A DNA stretch of 64,000 nucleotides, taken from NCBI GenBank assembly GCA_018398585.1, contig JAGTTD010000010.1:5411501-5475500 (forward strand), read 5' to 3'. The position numbers were made by a program, and so were the translations under genes. Within the stretch, counting starts at the first letter, position 1. Every line of letters starts with the position of its first letter. Of this stretch, positions 44,868 to 55,969 are shown piece by piece. A model generated the notes under the pieces. That model was not told the origin of the DNA and ran no database searches. It worked only from the letters and a program-made list of their open reading frames with translations. The DNA is from Simmondsia chinensis (taxonomy: Eukaryota; Streptophyta; Magnoliopsida; Caryophyllales; Simmondsiaceae).

Positions 44868-45401
44868 TATTTCGGGAAAAATTGAGTAGGTTCTTTTTAA
44901 GGAAGAGTTGGACTCAAACTCTTTTAATCAAGGAAAGGAGGAAGGACCAAATTACATCCGTGATCTACCCTTGCCCTTATTTGACCACCTCCCCCTTTAT
45001 TTATAGCTAAAGGCATGTGGTAATGTGGTCGATAAAGGCATGTGGCAGGTGTGGATTGGCTAGGCGGTTGGCAACTTTCCCTTGCGGGGGAGGTAAAGGG
45101 TTCCGGGAAGCCTACGTACGTGGGTAATGTAGGCGGGGTGGTGTCCCACAAGGTAGGCAGATGGCATTGGCAAAGTGGAGTGTCATTGCCAGATTGGAGT
45201 CTACCGGATGGGTCATGCCGCCAAGAGTATGTTGCCAAGTTTATACCACCAAGTGTATGTTGCCAAGGGTCTACCCATGGGCCTATTGCTGGGCATGCCG
45301 CCAAGGGCTTACCCACTTCCCTTTAGGTGGGTATGCCACCAAGGGTCCCCCCACTACTCCATAGCCAAGAAGCAGCTAGGTCAACTTATCTCCTCAACAA
45401 G
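44868..45401 (-). repeat. 3' LTR of the gypsy element
   Basis: Minus strand: TGTTGAGGAGATAAGTTGACC to near CTCAATTTTTCCCGAAATA. A TATA box (CTATAAATAAAGG) lies at about 44,993-45,006. Confidence 0.88.
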
Positions 45402-45415
45402 TAGCCCCCTATTCG
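45402..45415 (-). promoter_or_regulatory. Polypurine tract of the gypsy element
   Basis: The minus strand reads AATAGGGGGCTACT directly before the 3' LTR. Confidence 0.7.
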
Positions 45416-47768
45416 ATGGACGAAAGTGACCTGTTCACATTCGACCATGTAGTGCACTTCTTTCCCATAAGGGTTGGCATCTTTGCACATACTCCAAGCT
45501 GTCTCAAGGAGTTGGCTAGTGCAAACAAACTCACCAAGTGGGGAGGCGCAATAATTACGCCGAGTAAGTATGGCCGGATTGCTAGAACTGCCGAAGTAGA
45601 ACATGTTCTACATGGGTTTCTCCTTGGCAACATGGGAAGTTAATGGAATGACGGTTATTGATTGACGTGTGAGTGGGGGCTATCCAATCAATTAATGGCT
45701 GGCTAAATCTGGACATTTTTTTTTAACGCGCCACATGTCCTTCGTTCATCTCTGGACACAATAACCTCCCTCCTAGCTCTCCCATTTCATCTTCTTCGTT
45801 TCTTCTACCCCAAGTTTCAAAACCCTAAAATGAAGTCTTATCCTTCCCCACACTTTGCCCTTTAATATTCGTGATTTCCCGTCTATTTCAGCTTGTATTT
45901 TATGGGAGGTAATTAGGGAACTCGGATTCGGGCCTAGACATCTAGTCTTATCTTCTTTAGTCTTCAAAGATATAGAAATGGCGCACATGGTTGTGTTAGG
46001 AATAATATCCCGAAATCTAGAGGTATTCTATTAATATTATTTTATTAATGGATAAAATTGAAGTTCTAGCTGTTTCCTTGTTAAATTTGTGTAAGCGAGC
46101 ATTTATTTTGTATGTGATTTTCTTTTTGGAAACATCCATGAGAACTATAAGTGTTCTAATAGGTGTCTTTTATTGTGATTATAGTTGAGAACTATAAGGC
46201 CAGCAATCGGCATCAGAGTTATTTTTTCCCCAACAGGTTGGTGCTACAGAAGTTCGGGAACATGGGGCCCATGCTGAGTAACCCCAGAGGGGGAAGGCGG
46301 TGTTAAGGGGGCTTGTGAGGATGTAACCCATTCTGAGCAACCTATCAGAGAAGGCACCTCATCCGAACCTACCCCTTTACACCCCCACGTGGCAACTTGC
46401 TCAATGGAGAAGGAAGGGTTTGTAGAGGAGTTTTCAAAGGCATTCAATGCTTGACCTCCCCGTGCCATCATTGTTTAGACCGAAGGGTAGCAAGGGGCTG
46501 CTATGGTACATGCCAAGTATTATTTCCCAGTTAACTTTGAGATTTGGGGTCCTAAAGAGGATGAATGCCCCTCCTTTTCAGCCAAGGGGCTTCTTTCCAA
46601 TTATGGTAGATGCATTAGACGCAGGTCTACAATTCCCAATTGCTCTATTTTCCCAAATAGTTTACTTCTATACAGTGTGTGCCCTTGTCAAGTAACGCCA
46701 AACATATATAGGAACATATTTGGCTTCTTGCTAGGTTGTTTTGTTAATGGGTTTCAACTTACCCACCAGGTCTTTGATTTATTGGTTAAAGCTAAGCAGT
46801 CCAAGAGTGGAACATCATTCGAGAGTAGAGGTGGGACCACCTTCATCAAGAGCAACCCTTCGACCCTAAAGAACTAGATCAGCAAATTTATTTAGGCGAA
46901 GTCAACAACTCACCCTTGATGTCCTACGAGTTGGCGGGTTGTTAATAAGCAAACCCAACCTGAGTTAGAAAGCGTGACTAAAGTGGAGCGCATGGTGTAT
47001 GAATACTTTACTGCGAAATTTGAGGGAGGTAAGTTCTTGGCTACATGGGAACTACTGGAGTGAGAGATAGTGCTTGCCAAGGCTAGGCTTAGCTGTAAGC
47101 TATGCCTAGGTATGTGTCTTGCCAATTTAATGTTTTCTTACTTGGTTTTTATTGTGGGGGAACTCACTTTTGTTCCTTGATGGCATCATGCTTGTCACTG
47201 GTAAGAATACTCCCCAGTCTTCCACTTTAACTAGTTGGTGTCTAACACATTTGGGATTATGTTTTGTAAGCCTTTGGCGTAATCGAATCTTTGTGGGAGG
47301 AGTTTTTAGACAAAGATGCGCAGATTCAACATCTGGAAGATGAGAATGCTCCCTCTTGGCTTCACTTAAGAAGCTAAAAAATTCAGATGAATGTAAGTCC
47401 AGGGCACTTGAGGAACTAAGAAGTAACGTTGGCGAGCTTGAGGCGTCCTCAACCGAGAAGGAACGCGTTTGTCAAGAGTTAAGGAACAAACTTAAACAAT
47501 ATATGCCGAGCTTGCCAACCCGGTTGGCGGCTGCAAGTGAAGAAGCAAATGAAGATTACCTTGCTAGCTTAGATTTCTAAGAGATAAAGTCTCAAGTGTA
47601 TTGGGCGGGGTTAGAGAAGGCACTATCCAAATTCCAGGATAAATTTAGTAGTCTAGCTCCTCAACTTGATCCGGCCCTACTTCAAAGTACTACTGAGGAA
47701 CTCATCAAAGAAGTCGAGAATGAAGGGGAGCAGGAAACAAGTTCGCCAAGCGACGCCGAGGATTGAGG
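45416..47768 (+). pseudogene. Antisense additional ORF of the gypsy element, decayed
   Basis: It runs opposite to gag. The stretch 46,500-46,880 reads as YYFPVNFEIWGPKEDECPSF, then an alternate frame, then NIYRNIFGFLLGCFVNGF, resembling the domain annotated in plants as putative gypsy-type transposon protein (PF04195). The end, 47,356-47,768, is a coiled coil (LEELRSNVGELEASSTEKER) and an acidic tail (EVENEGEQETSSPSDAED). Stops, frameshifts and a foreign insertion at 46,021-46,219 break it. The function of such ORFs is unknown. Confidence 0.6.
46021..46219 (+). mobile_element. LTR end fragment with primer-site remnant, inserted in the antisense ORF
   Basis: AAGTGTTCTAATAGGTGTC through CAGCAATCGGCATCAGAGTT matches the right end of the 3300-4047 remnant. 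The CGGCATCAGAG part is a decayed tRNA-iMet site. Confidence 0.5.
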
Positions 47769-47954
47769 CGGTGTCTTTAATTAAGCACTTAGGTTGTTTT
47801 TATGGTCAACAACTAGGATTTATACTCCGTTTTTCTTTCTAATTGTAAGACAAATAAAGTATATGCCAGCCTATTTTTTTTGGAAGAAACACTTATCTTA
47901 AAATGGAAATTTCTGCACTATCTTGGGAGTAACCAAAGTATATAGATATTAGGG

Positions 47955-49169
47955 GTGCTTTTCGAGCTATGTGGGAGGACAATGTTAGGAAGCATTCTTG
48001 GAGCATCATGCCAAAAATTGGTGGAGCTTTACTCAATTAGGACACTTAGCGACGAGCGACATGTCCCAGATTTGAAAAAGAACCTTATCTCTTTAAGTAC
48101 CCTTGAGTCCAATGGGTACAAGTACACAGCTGAAGGTGGAGCTATAAGGGTCAGTAAAGGTGCACTGGTCGTGATGAAGGGTAGAAGAGTAGGAACCTTA
48201 CACGAGCTTGTGGGTTCTATCGTGACAGGTTCAGTGGCAGTTTCTAAATCGTCCTTGACAGATGCAGAGATCACTAAGATGTGGCACATGAGATTGGGTC
48301 ATATAAGTGATAAAGGGCTGTCAGAGTTGAGTAAGAGGGGTTTCTTATGTGGTCAGTCAACTGGACTTGTGGATTTCTATGAGCACTGTGTATGTGGGAA
48401 GCAGAAGAGAGTCAGCTTCAAGCAGGCAATGCATCAGACTAAAGGAACGTTGGACTATATTCATTCTGATTTATGGGGACCATCCAAAGTTGCTTCCAAA
48501 GGAGGTTCCAGGTATTTGCTAACGTTCACTAATGATTTCTCACGTAAAGTTTGGGTCTATTTTCTAGCCTTCAAGAAGAGAAGGTGCTGCTTGAAAAAGA
48601 CAGGGAAGCCGATCAAGAGGTTGAGGACAGACAAAGGACTTGAATTTGTTGAAGAAGATTTCACGAAGTTCTATGAGAATCAAGGAATTGTCAGACACAG
48701 GACATGCACAGGTCGACCTCAATAGAATGGAGCGGTAGAAAGACTGAACAGGACGTTACTAGAGAAGGCTCGATGTCTGCTTTTAAATGCAGGTTTAGGG
48801 AGAGAATTTTGGGCAGAAGAAGTTAACTTGGCATGCTACTTAGTAAATCGATCACCTCATACATCGCTTTAAATGAAGACTCTAGAAGAGGTATGGTCTG
48901 GCTCTCCTGCTGATTATTCTCATTTGAAAATATTTGGTTGTCTTGCTTATACTTATGTTAATGATGGAAAGCTAGAGCCTAGAGCCAAGAAGTGTATCTT
49001 TCTTAGTTATACGTCAGGTGTGAAGGGATATCATTTTTGGGATCCAATAGCCCATAAATTTCTGACCAGTAGAGATGTGACATTTGATGAGTCCATTGTA
49101 GTATATCCGCCACGCACGCCCACCACAGTTCAAGATTTAGTTCAGGTAGAGAAGCCTTATGATAGTTAG
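47955..49169 (+). pseudogene. Copia integrase region, broken
   Basis: RHVPDLKKNLISLSTLESNG, then MWHMRLGHISDKGLSEL (zinc-binding HHCC start), DYIHSDLWGPSKV and FTNDFSRKVWVYFL are present. A stop after the TGRPQ block at about 48,723 and another at 48,870 interrupt the part from QNGAVERLNRTLLEKARCLL to FLTSRDVTFDES. Confidence 0.88.
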
Positions 49170-49299
49170 ATACAGTCTGAAAGTTCAGATCAGCAGTAGA
49201 TAGTTCAGTTTGGGAGTATGTAGGCACCTCCAATATAGGTTTCTGATGAGACTAATGAAACAGGAACAGGCTAACAGGTTGAACAACATACAATTGCAG

Positions 49300-50954
49300 G
49301 TGGTAGGCAGAGAAGACAGATTAGGCTACCACAGAGATATAGGTATGAGGAGACGATAGCCTATGCCTTCGCTACAGCTGAATTAGTGGAAGATAGTGAA
49401 CCATCTTCATATTTAGAGGCTGTATTGAAATCCGACTCAGAGAAATGGCTTGCTGCAATGAATGAAGAGATGGAGTCACTTCAGAAGAGCCAGACTTGGC
49501 AGCTAGTCAAGCCTCAAACAGGAAAAAGAGTAATCGGGTGCAAATGGATCTTTAAATGAAAAGAAGACATTCCTGGAGTGGAAGCTACAAGGTACAAGGC
49601 TCACTTAGTAGCTAAAGGCTACAGTCAGGTACACGGTATTAATTTTCATGATATTTTCTCACCTGTCGTTAGACATAGTTCCATACGAGCAATACTTGCT
49701 TTAGTAGCTATGTATGATTTAGAGCTTGAGCAGTTAGATGTAAAAACTACATTTTTGCATGGTCAGATAGAGGAAAGTATTTACATACATCAGCCTGAGG
49801 GTTTCGTTATAGAAGGAAAAGAAGACCATATTTTTTGGTTGAAGAGGTCTTTATATGGTTTGAGGCAGTCACCTAGGCAGTGGTCTAAGAGATTTGATAA
49901 GTTTATGACTAGCCATGGGTTCTTTAGGAGCAAGTATGATAGCTGTGTGTATTTCAGAAAGATAGATTCAGGCTCATTTGTTTATCCTCTGTTATATGTT
50001 GATGACATGTTAATTGCAGCTAAAGACATGACAGATGTTGATGATTTGAAAGCAATGTTGAAAAGCGAGTTCAAGATGAAGGACTTAGGAGCAACTAAGA
50101 AGATTCTTGGCATGGAGATCAGTGGAAGCTGGAAAGTTGTACTTGCCTCAGAAGAAGTACATTGAGAAGGTTCTAAATTGATTTCACATGAAGGATGCTA
50201 AGCCAGTTAGCACTTCCTTAGCAGCTTACTTTAGGTTTTAGCATTGGATTCACCTCAGACAAAGGAGGATGTCAGGTACATGTCTCAGATCCCTTATTCT
50301 AGTGCTGTGGGTAGTATCATGTCTGCTATGGTATGCCCTCGTCCAGATATTGCTTATACGATGAGCAAAGTGAGTAGGTACATGGCAAATCCAGGAAAGG
50401 AACATTGGCAAGTTGTTAAATGGATTCTCAGGTACTTACATGGCACTTCTGATGTTTGTGTGGAATTTGGGAACAGTAAATGCTGCTTAGTAGGGTATGT
50501 TGGCTATGATTATGGTGGAGATCTTGATAAGAGGAAGTCTACTTCTGGCTATGTGTTCTATTTGGGAGACAGTGCTATCAGTTGGAGAGCTTGTCTACAA
50601 TTAGTTACTGCACAGTTGACTATCGAGATCGAGTATATGACAGTTACAGAAGCATTTAAGGAAGCCGTTTGGTTGAGAGGTTTGGTTAGTGAGCTTAATG
50701 TTGATCAGGGCATTGTTGGGGTCTACTATGATAGTCAGTCAGCGATTCATCTAGCTAAAGATTAGATGACACATCATGACAGGACGAAGCACATTGATGT
50801 CAAGCATCATTTTATTAGAGATCTAATTGATGAGCGTAAGGTGGAGCTGAAAAAGACTGAAGACAATCCAGCAGACATGTTCACTAAAGTTTTACCTGGG
50901 AGGAAATTCAAGCATTACTCGAACTTAATTGGTCTTGCGATTTCAGTATGTTAG
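49300..50954 (+). pseudogene. Copia RT and RNase H, broken
   Basis: The RT opens near 49,440 (KWLAAMNEEMESLQKSQTW), with a stop at the KWIFK block at about 49,557, then RYKAHLVAKGYSQVHG, LDVKTTFLHGQIEESIY, SLYGLRQSPRQW and LLYVDDMLIAA (about 49,995). RNase H covers STSGYVFYLGDSAISW and TKHIDVKHHFIRDLIDE, with one TAG at 50,763-50,765. Confidence 0.9.
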
Positions 50955-51029
50955 GCTCGGTGGTGGCGTGTTAGTGGAGAAGGTGGAGGTGTTTCATTAT
51001 AATGATAATTTTGAGCTAAGGCGGAAATT

Positions 51030-51507
51030 TGTTAGGAATATGTAGCAAAATTCCTTGGAAATAAAGTACGGAAGTCATGACGAGGCCGATCGATCGAGTG
51101 AAGCGCCGATCGATCGGACAGAAAAGCAGAATATTGGGTTAGATGCCGTAGCAGAGCCGATCTATCGAGACCTCCCGATCGATCAAGAGCCGCGTTTCCA
51201 CACGGGTATAAATAATGACATAGGGTTACGTCCATTTTATTCTAATTATTTTTCCCCTGTGGCGCCACATCAATTAAAGAGAGAGAGAGAGAGAGAGAGA
51301 AAAAAAATGAGTGATTGTAATTCTTCTTTTCGATTTAATAATAAAAGCACCAATCTTCGCCCGTGGTTTTCTTCCCCCTTGATTGTAGAGGGGTTTCCAC
51401 GTAAATTGTTGTGTTTTTGTATTTGATTCTCTTTAGTCTAATTTACTTCTTGATTGTCGTGGTATTTGATTCAAATTCAGTACTTAGGATTTCCGCTTAT
51501 CTGCACA
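51030..51507 (+). repeat. 3' LTR of the nested copia
   Basis: It follows AAGGCGGAAAT (purine tract) and starts TGTTAGGAATATG. It includes a GA microsatellite at 51,280-51,300 and likely ends at CTGCACA (51,507). Confidence 0.75.
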
Positions 51508-51599
51508 AGAGGCTTGCCTTGACAACCACCCCACTGCCATCAAAAGCACCCTTGTGAGGAGTATTTTGGGTTGGCATGTGATCATGCAACATATAGCCA

Positions 51600-51985
51600 G
51601 AACTGAATAGCGTCAACCAATATTGTCAACGAATGTCGAACACATCAACAAATAGCGAGTGGCGTAGATCAATGGTGAGTAGCAAATAGCATTTGTGAGT
51701 AGCATTTATGAGTAGCATATACCAATCACGTCAATGAATAGTGAGCAGCGTAAGCCAATAACGTCAACAAGTAGTGAGTAGCGTCAATGAGTAGCTTATA
51801 CCAATCACGTCAACGAAATAGTGAGTAGCGTCAATAAGTAATGTATACCTACCACAACAACAAATAGTAAGTAGCGTCAATGAGTAGCGCATATAAAACA
51901 TGTTGACAACTAGTGACTAGCGTTTGCTGAGTAGTGCACTCGAGTATTACGCAACGTTAATAAGCAGCATGTAGTTGTTCCCGTA
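51600..51985. repeat. Degenerate short tandem repeats built on GAGTAGCGTCAA
   Basis: Words GTGAGTAGCGTCAATGAGTAG, ACCAATCACGTCAA and AATAGTGAG recur with irregular spacing over about 380 bp between the copia LTR and gag. Not CRISPR-like: spacing and sequence both drift. Confidence 0.75.
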
Positions 51986-52232
51986 GGTTCCAAGGGGCAA
52001 CTTATAGGAATGAGTTGTGTGGAGTATTATGCTATACTTCCTTTAGGCGTAGTGAAGCTACCTATTGGAACGTATGGAGTTATCATTTTAAGTTATTTAC
52101 AAGGGGATCACGCTTGTATGCAAGCCTACCATACATACAACTGCGCCTTTGTACAAGAATGAAAAACCGGCATTGACCCATGCTCAAAAATACAAGTTTT
52201 GCATCTTAACTCTAGGGAGGGTAACTTCCACC

Positions 52233-52929
52233 TTAAGCTTGAAGGCGGTAGTCCCTAGTTAAGCATGAAGGCGACAGCCCCCTGCCGAACTGGTTGGCGG
52301 CAGCCCCCAATACTCTATCCGAAGTATTTGTTGGCGGGGTTTGCATGGCCCTGGCCTCTCTAGCTTTGTATAATTGCCATGACCTCTTCGGTTGAAATAA
52401 AATTATCCTCCCTTTTCCATAGCGCATCCAGAGATTCAGGTGGGTCCTTCGCTAGAGAAAATTTGAATTTAGGGTGGCATAATCCATTTATGAAGACATT
52501 TACGACCATGTCATCCGCCAAACCAGATACGCCAACCATTTCGTGGGTAAATCTTAGTACAAAACTCCTTAGCGATTGGGATTCCTGCAGATGCAACTAT
52601 ACAAGTTGCATCACATACTTCCTTTTTTCTTTTGTTGCCAAGAAAGTGACATACGAAAGATTCCGAGAGCTCCTTAAAGCCGTCTATAGATTCACGGGGA
52701 AGAGAAGGAACCACGCCAAGGCTGTCCCTTCAAGTGCTGCCGGGAAGCATTGACTCCACACCTCTTCACTTACGTCTTGTATGTACATCCTTAAGACAAA
52801 TCCAGCCAAGTGGTCTTTGTGATCTTGTGTCCCATTGAATAACGCAACATCTGGGACCTTTATCTTTCCCACCAGATAGCATAGCATTGGTTTGGTGAAA
52901 GGCGAGTGCGTTGCCGGGGAATTGTGCAC
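52233..52929 (-). pseudogene. Gypsy gag, frameshifted
   Basis: On the minus strand, VPDVALFNGTQDHKDHLAGF, then FPAALEGTALAWFLLFP, SFVCHFLGNKRKKE and LRSFVLRFTHEMVGVSGLAD are the ordered blocks of a Ty3/gypsy Gag (retrotrans_gag). Three frames are needed to follow it, so at least two frameshifts are present. Confidence 0.85.
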
Positions 52930-53204
52930 CCCTTCTTCGTCTTGCCTTTCTTTAGATGGGGACCTTAACTCTCTTTTCTCTCGCTTCTTCTATAATTGTG
53001 CGGGTTCAATGCAGATCCCTCATCTTTGGTGCGTACTAGTATGGATCTTCGATCTTGGCAGGTATTTGGGCTGTTAGAAGGTGGGATCTTTCTAGTTCGT
53101 GTAGAAGATGTAAGGGTTTTCCAAACTTGCGTTGGATTAACATTGTTATCGTCAAGGTGTTTTTGGTGGAGATCCGGTGTAGTTGATCCTTCATGATGTG
53201 TTTT

Positions 53205-53228
53205 TCCTTTCCCACAAACGACGCCACT
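53205..53228 (-). promoter_or_regulatory. Primer binding site of the gypsy element
   Basis: Directly inside the 5' LTR the minus strand reads AAG then TGGCGTCGTTTGTGGGAA, the usual TGGCG-type primer site of Tat/Athila-like elements. The tRNA was not identified. Confidence 0.65.
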
Positions 53229-53707
53229 TGTTTTGGGAAACAATTGAGCATGTTCTTTTTAAGGGAGAGCCGGACTCAACTCTTTTAATCGAGGAAAGGA
53301 GGAAGGACAAAATTACATCCGTGATCTCCCCTTGCTCTTATCTGACGACCTCCCCCTTTATTTATAGCTAAAGAGGGCTTAATTAATGTTGTTGATAAAG
53401 GCACGTGGCGGGTGTGGATTGGCTCGGTGGTCGACGACTTTCCCTTGCGGGGGCAAGTAAAGTGTACCGGGAAGCCTATGTACGCAGGTAAGGTAGGCGA
53501 GGTGGTATGTGTAAGGCAGACGGATGGCATTGGCGGAGTGCAGTGTCGTGGCTAGACTAGGGTACTACTGGATGGGTCATGCCGCCAAGAGTAAGTAGCC
53601 AAGTTTATACACTAAGTGTATGCCACGAAGGATCTACCCGCGGGCCTATTGCCAGGCGTGCCGCCAAGGGCTTAAACACTGCCCTTTAGGCAAGTATGCC
53701 GCCAAGG

Positions 53708-53744
<37 letters not shown>

Positions 53745-53783
53745 AAAGCCGTGAAGCAGTTAGGTCAACTTATCTCCTCAACA
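53229..53783 (-). repeat. 5' LTR of the gypsy element
   Basis: Minus strand TGTTGAGGAGATAAG to CCCAAAACA. A TATA box (CTATAAATAAAGG) lies at about 53,354-53,367. A run of 33 C at 53,710-53,742 is absent from the other LTR. Confidence 0.9.
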
Positions 53784-53798
53784 AGAATAAAATATATA

Positions 53799-54074
53799 GG
53801 CCTAGTTTGGTATGCACGAAGTAAACGTAGGAAGTGGAACTTTATGAGAAGTACGAATTCTGGCTCTTGTTTGGTTGGCAGGAAGTTCCAATTTTTTCAA
53901 AATATGGGAAGTAATTTATCTAGCCCGTCTTTCCCTCCAGATAAGCTTTAATTCGTTTGTTTGCAACTATCCTCCCTAAGAAAGTTCTATTTCACACCCT
54001 GACAACCAAACTTGTTTTACCTATTTCCTATGAAATTGACACGGAAATTAAATTCTAATCAAATGAGGCCACAC
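53799..54074. mobile_element. MITE with GGCCT-GTTTGGT ends
   Basis: The left end GGCCTAGTTTGGTATGC pairs loosely with the right end AATCAAATGAGGCC. The interior has AGGAAGTGGAACTT and related words seen in the 35,505 copy. It abuts the gypsy LTR. Confidence 0.6.
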
Positions 54075-54079
54075 ACTTT

Positions 54080-55815
54080 TCACATAAATGACCCTTTTGT
54101 TATGTCAGGAAAAATCTTTTTTTCACATGTGATAAGGTTGATTTTTATTTTCTTCCTTTTATAATGATAAGAAAAGGTTTCTACTGTTCCCGATATGTGC
54201 AGTCTTCACAAACTCCATGAGCCAAGGTCAATGGTACTAAAGTACAATTGGGTGATATGCGAATCGCCCTCTGTTTAAGATGGCCTTGCACACCTATAGA
54301 ATCAAAAACCAGTTCAGTAGGTATTAACATGTGGCCTTCATGATATAAAATTCAACTAATATAGCTGACATTTTCTCAACCTGCATAACTTAAAAACTAG
54401 AGCATTCACGGTACCTTACTTGCCAAAAGAAATATCAAAAAAATAATTTTTTAATAAAATATTCTTTTGCCGAATCACCCACTTTCATCCACTGCATGCA
54501 AAAGAGTGAGAATTTATACACTTCATTGCAACATTCTCATTTACAGGAAGGGATGGCAACCCATCCCAAATCTGACTTGGAATTATGTTCAATTTAAGAT
54601 AAATTTAAACTATTAAATTTTAAGTTTTTAATATGCCAAAACATAATTCAACATTTTTATTATGCCAACATTTTGACGTTTATTTTGGCGTTATAATATT
54701 TTTTTATAGAACCATGTCGCAACAAATTCATATATAAAGATTACTTGTTAATATGTATTTGAATGATTATTTAACATTATATTTTTATTATATTTATATA
54801 AATTAAATGGAAAAAAAAAAAGATACAGCAATTTGTCCAAATATTAGATCTTGAGGTATTATTGTTGCATTATTATTGTTATATATTAATATTAGATTGT
54901 AATATTATAGTTTGTTCTACAATGTAAATGCTTTATGAATTTTGGTCGGATATTCGTTCACCCGATGGATTTAGATTTGGATTTGGATTGAATTTTTATG
55001 AAATAAATGGGTCTCTTTTTAGATTTGAGTTAGATCAGCTTTTTTCTAGGTTGGATCTGGATGAAGACAAACCCAACCCAAACTCGACCTATTCCCATCC
55101 CTATTTAGAGGCATATTTAGTATATGATTTGTAACTGCTTTAGCATTTAGCTCAAAAATAATTTAGTCAACGCATGCTAATTTTAATACACTTAAATTAG
55201 TATTATTTTTAAATTTTATCATTAAATAAGGATATATAATTAAAAATTACTGAATAGAAATTCCGACCTTTGCCTTGGGCGGTATGTTTTTGCCGGACGA
55301 GTTGTTAGTAGGTTTCGTTTTTAGATCTTCTCTTGTATTCAATGATGATTCTTTCTATCCATGCTTTTTTCTATTAAATAGCTTTAAAGTTGACAAAAAC
55401 TGACAAATTGTAATAAATACAATTTATAATAAATAAAACAAGGAAATTAGAATTGGTTTGGTCTGTCTGGTATAGTCCGTGTGGTAAGCGATCCAATCTT
55501 AGCTAACGAAGAACCATTTACCCAGTAAACCCTGACACATGCAGCGATCCACACACCACAGGAGTCAGTTAAATCAAGAATTCCTCAAGGAGAGGTTCAA
55601 GGGAGGAATCAAACTCCTAACCTTTTGGCCTAAAGCAATTTCTATCCCCTTACTTGTCTCCTACCATTGATGTAAGGCCCTTGTGGGTAGTCGACCCAAT
55701 CTTAGACTAGACTAGTTAAATCCAATCGGGTCCGTAGTCCTCAAAAGAGACTAGCATTGATATTAGTATGACCAATCGGCTTCGATTCCACCCTTGTGTG
55801 GATCTGTACAGTAAC
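54080..55815. other. AT-rich interval, nothing coding
   Basis: No domain was recognised in any frame. The open frame at 54,928-55,134 has no homology I know. Confidence 0.45.
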
Positions 55816-55960
55816 AACAACAACAAACCCAATATGTCAATAGCTCCCACCTAAACAGGGTTGGGGGGAGGGGTGGGATGTACATAGCCTTACCCTTCCA
55901 GAGTATTACCCTAAAGGGAGGCTATTTCAGGAGACCCCCGATCGGAGGAGCAAAAAAGCA
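55816..55960 (-). mobile_element. SINE 3'-domain copy with TTG tail
   Basis: On the plus strand: AACAACAACAACAAACCC, GGGATGTACATAGCC, then GGGAGGCTATTTCAGGAGAC. The minus reading is the shared SINE domain with a TTG tail. No 5S head was seen. Confidence 0.7.
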
Positions 55961-55969
55961 AACGCACAA

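Larger units (their letters stand above)
47945..51507 (+). mobile_element. 5'-truncated Tork-like copia nested in the gypsy element
   Basis: It lacks the 5' LTR, gag and most of the protease; it starts just before the protease/integrase junction. It keeps integrase, RT, RNase H, a purine tract and a 3' LTR. Lineage by overall similarity to Tnt1/Tork polyproteins. Confidence 0.85.
44868..53783 (-). mobile_element. Ty3/gypsy (Tat-like) element with gag, antisense ORF, no pol; hosts a copia
   Basis: LTRs at 44,868-45,401 and 53,229-53,783 bound it, and AGAAA/AGAAT flanks give a 5-bp duplication with one mismatch. On the minus strand the order is LTR, PBS, gag, tandem-repeat zone, antisense extra ORF, PPT, LTR. 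No gypsy RT, RNase H or integrase was recognised; the interval where pol would lie holds only repeats and the nested copia. Antisense extra ORFs before the 3' LTR are known from Tat-lineage elements. Confidence 0.85.

Noticed and set aside
47356..47580. Independent coiled-coil gene
   Set aside because: It is the C-terminal part of the decayed antisense ORF of the gypsy element, in the same orientation and order as in related elements.
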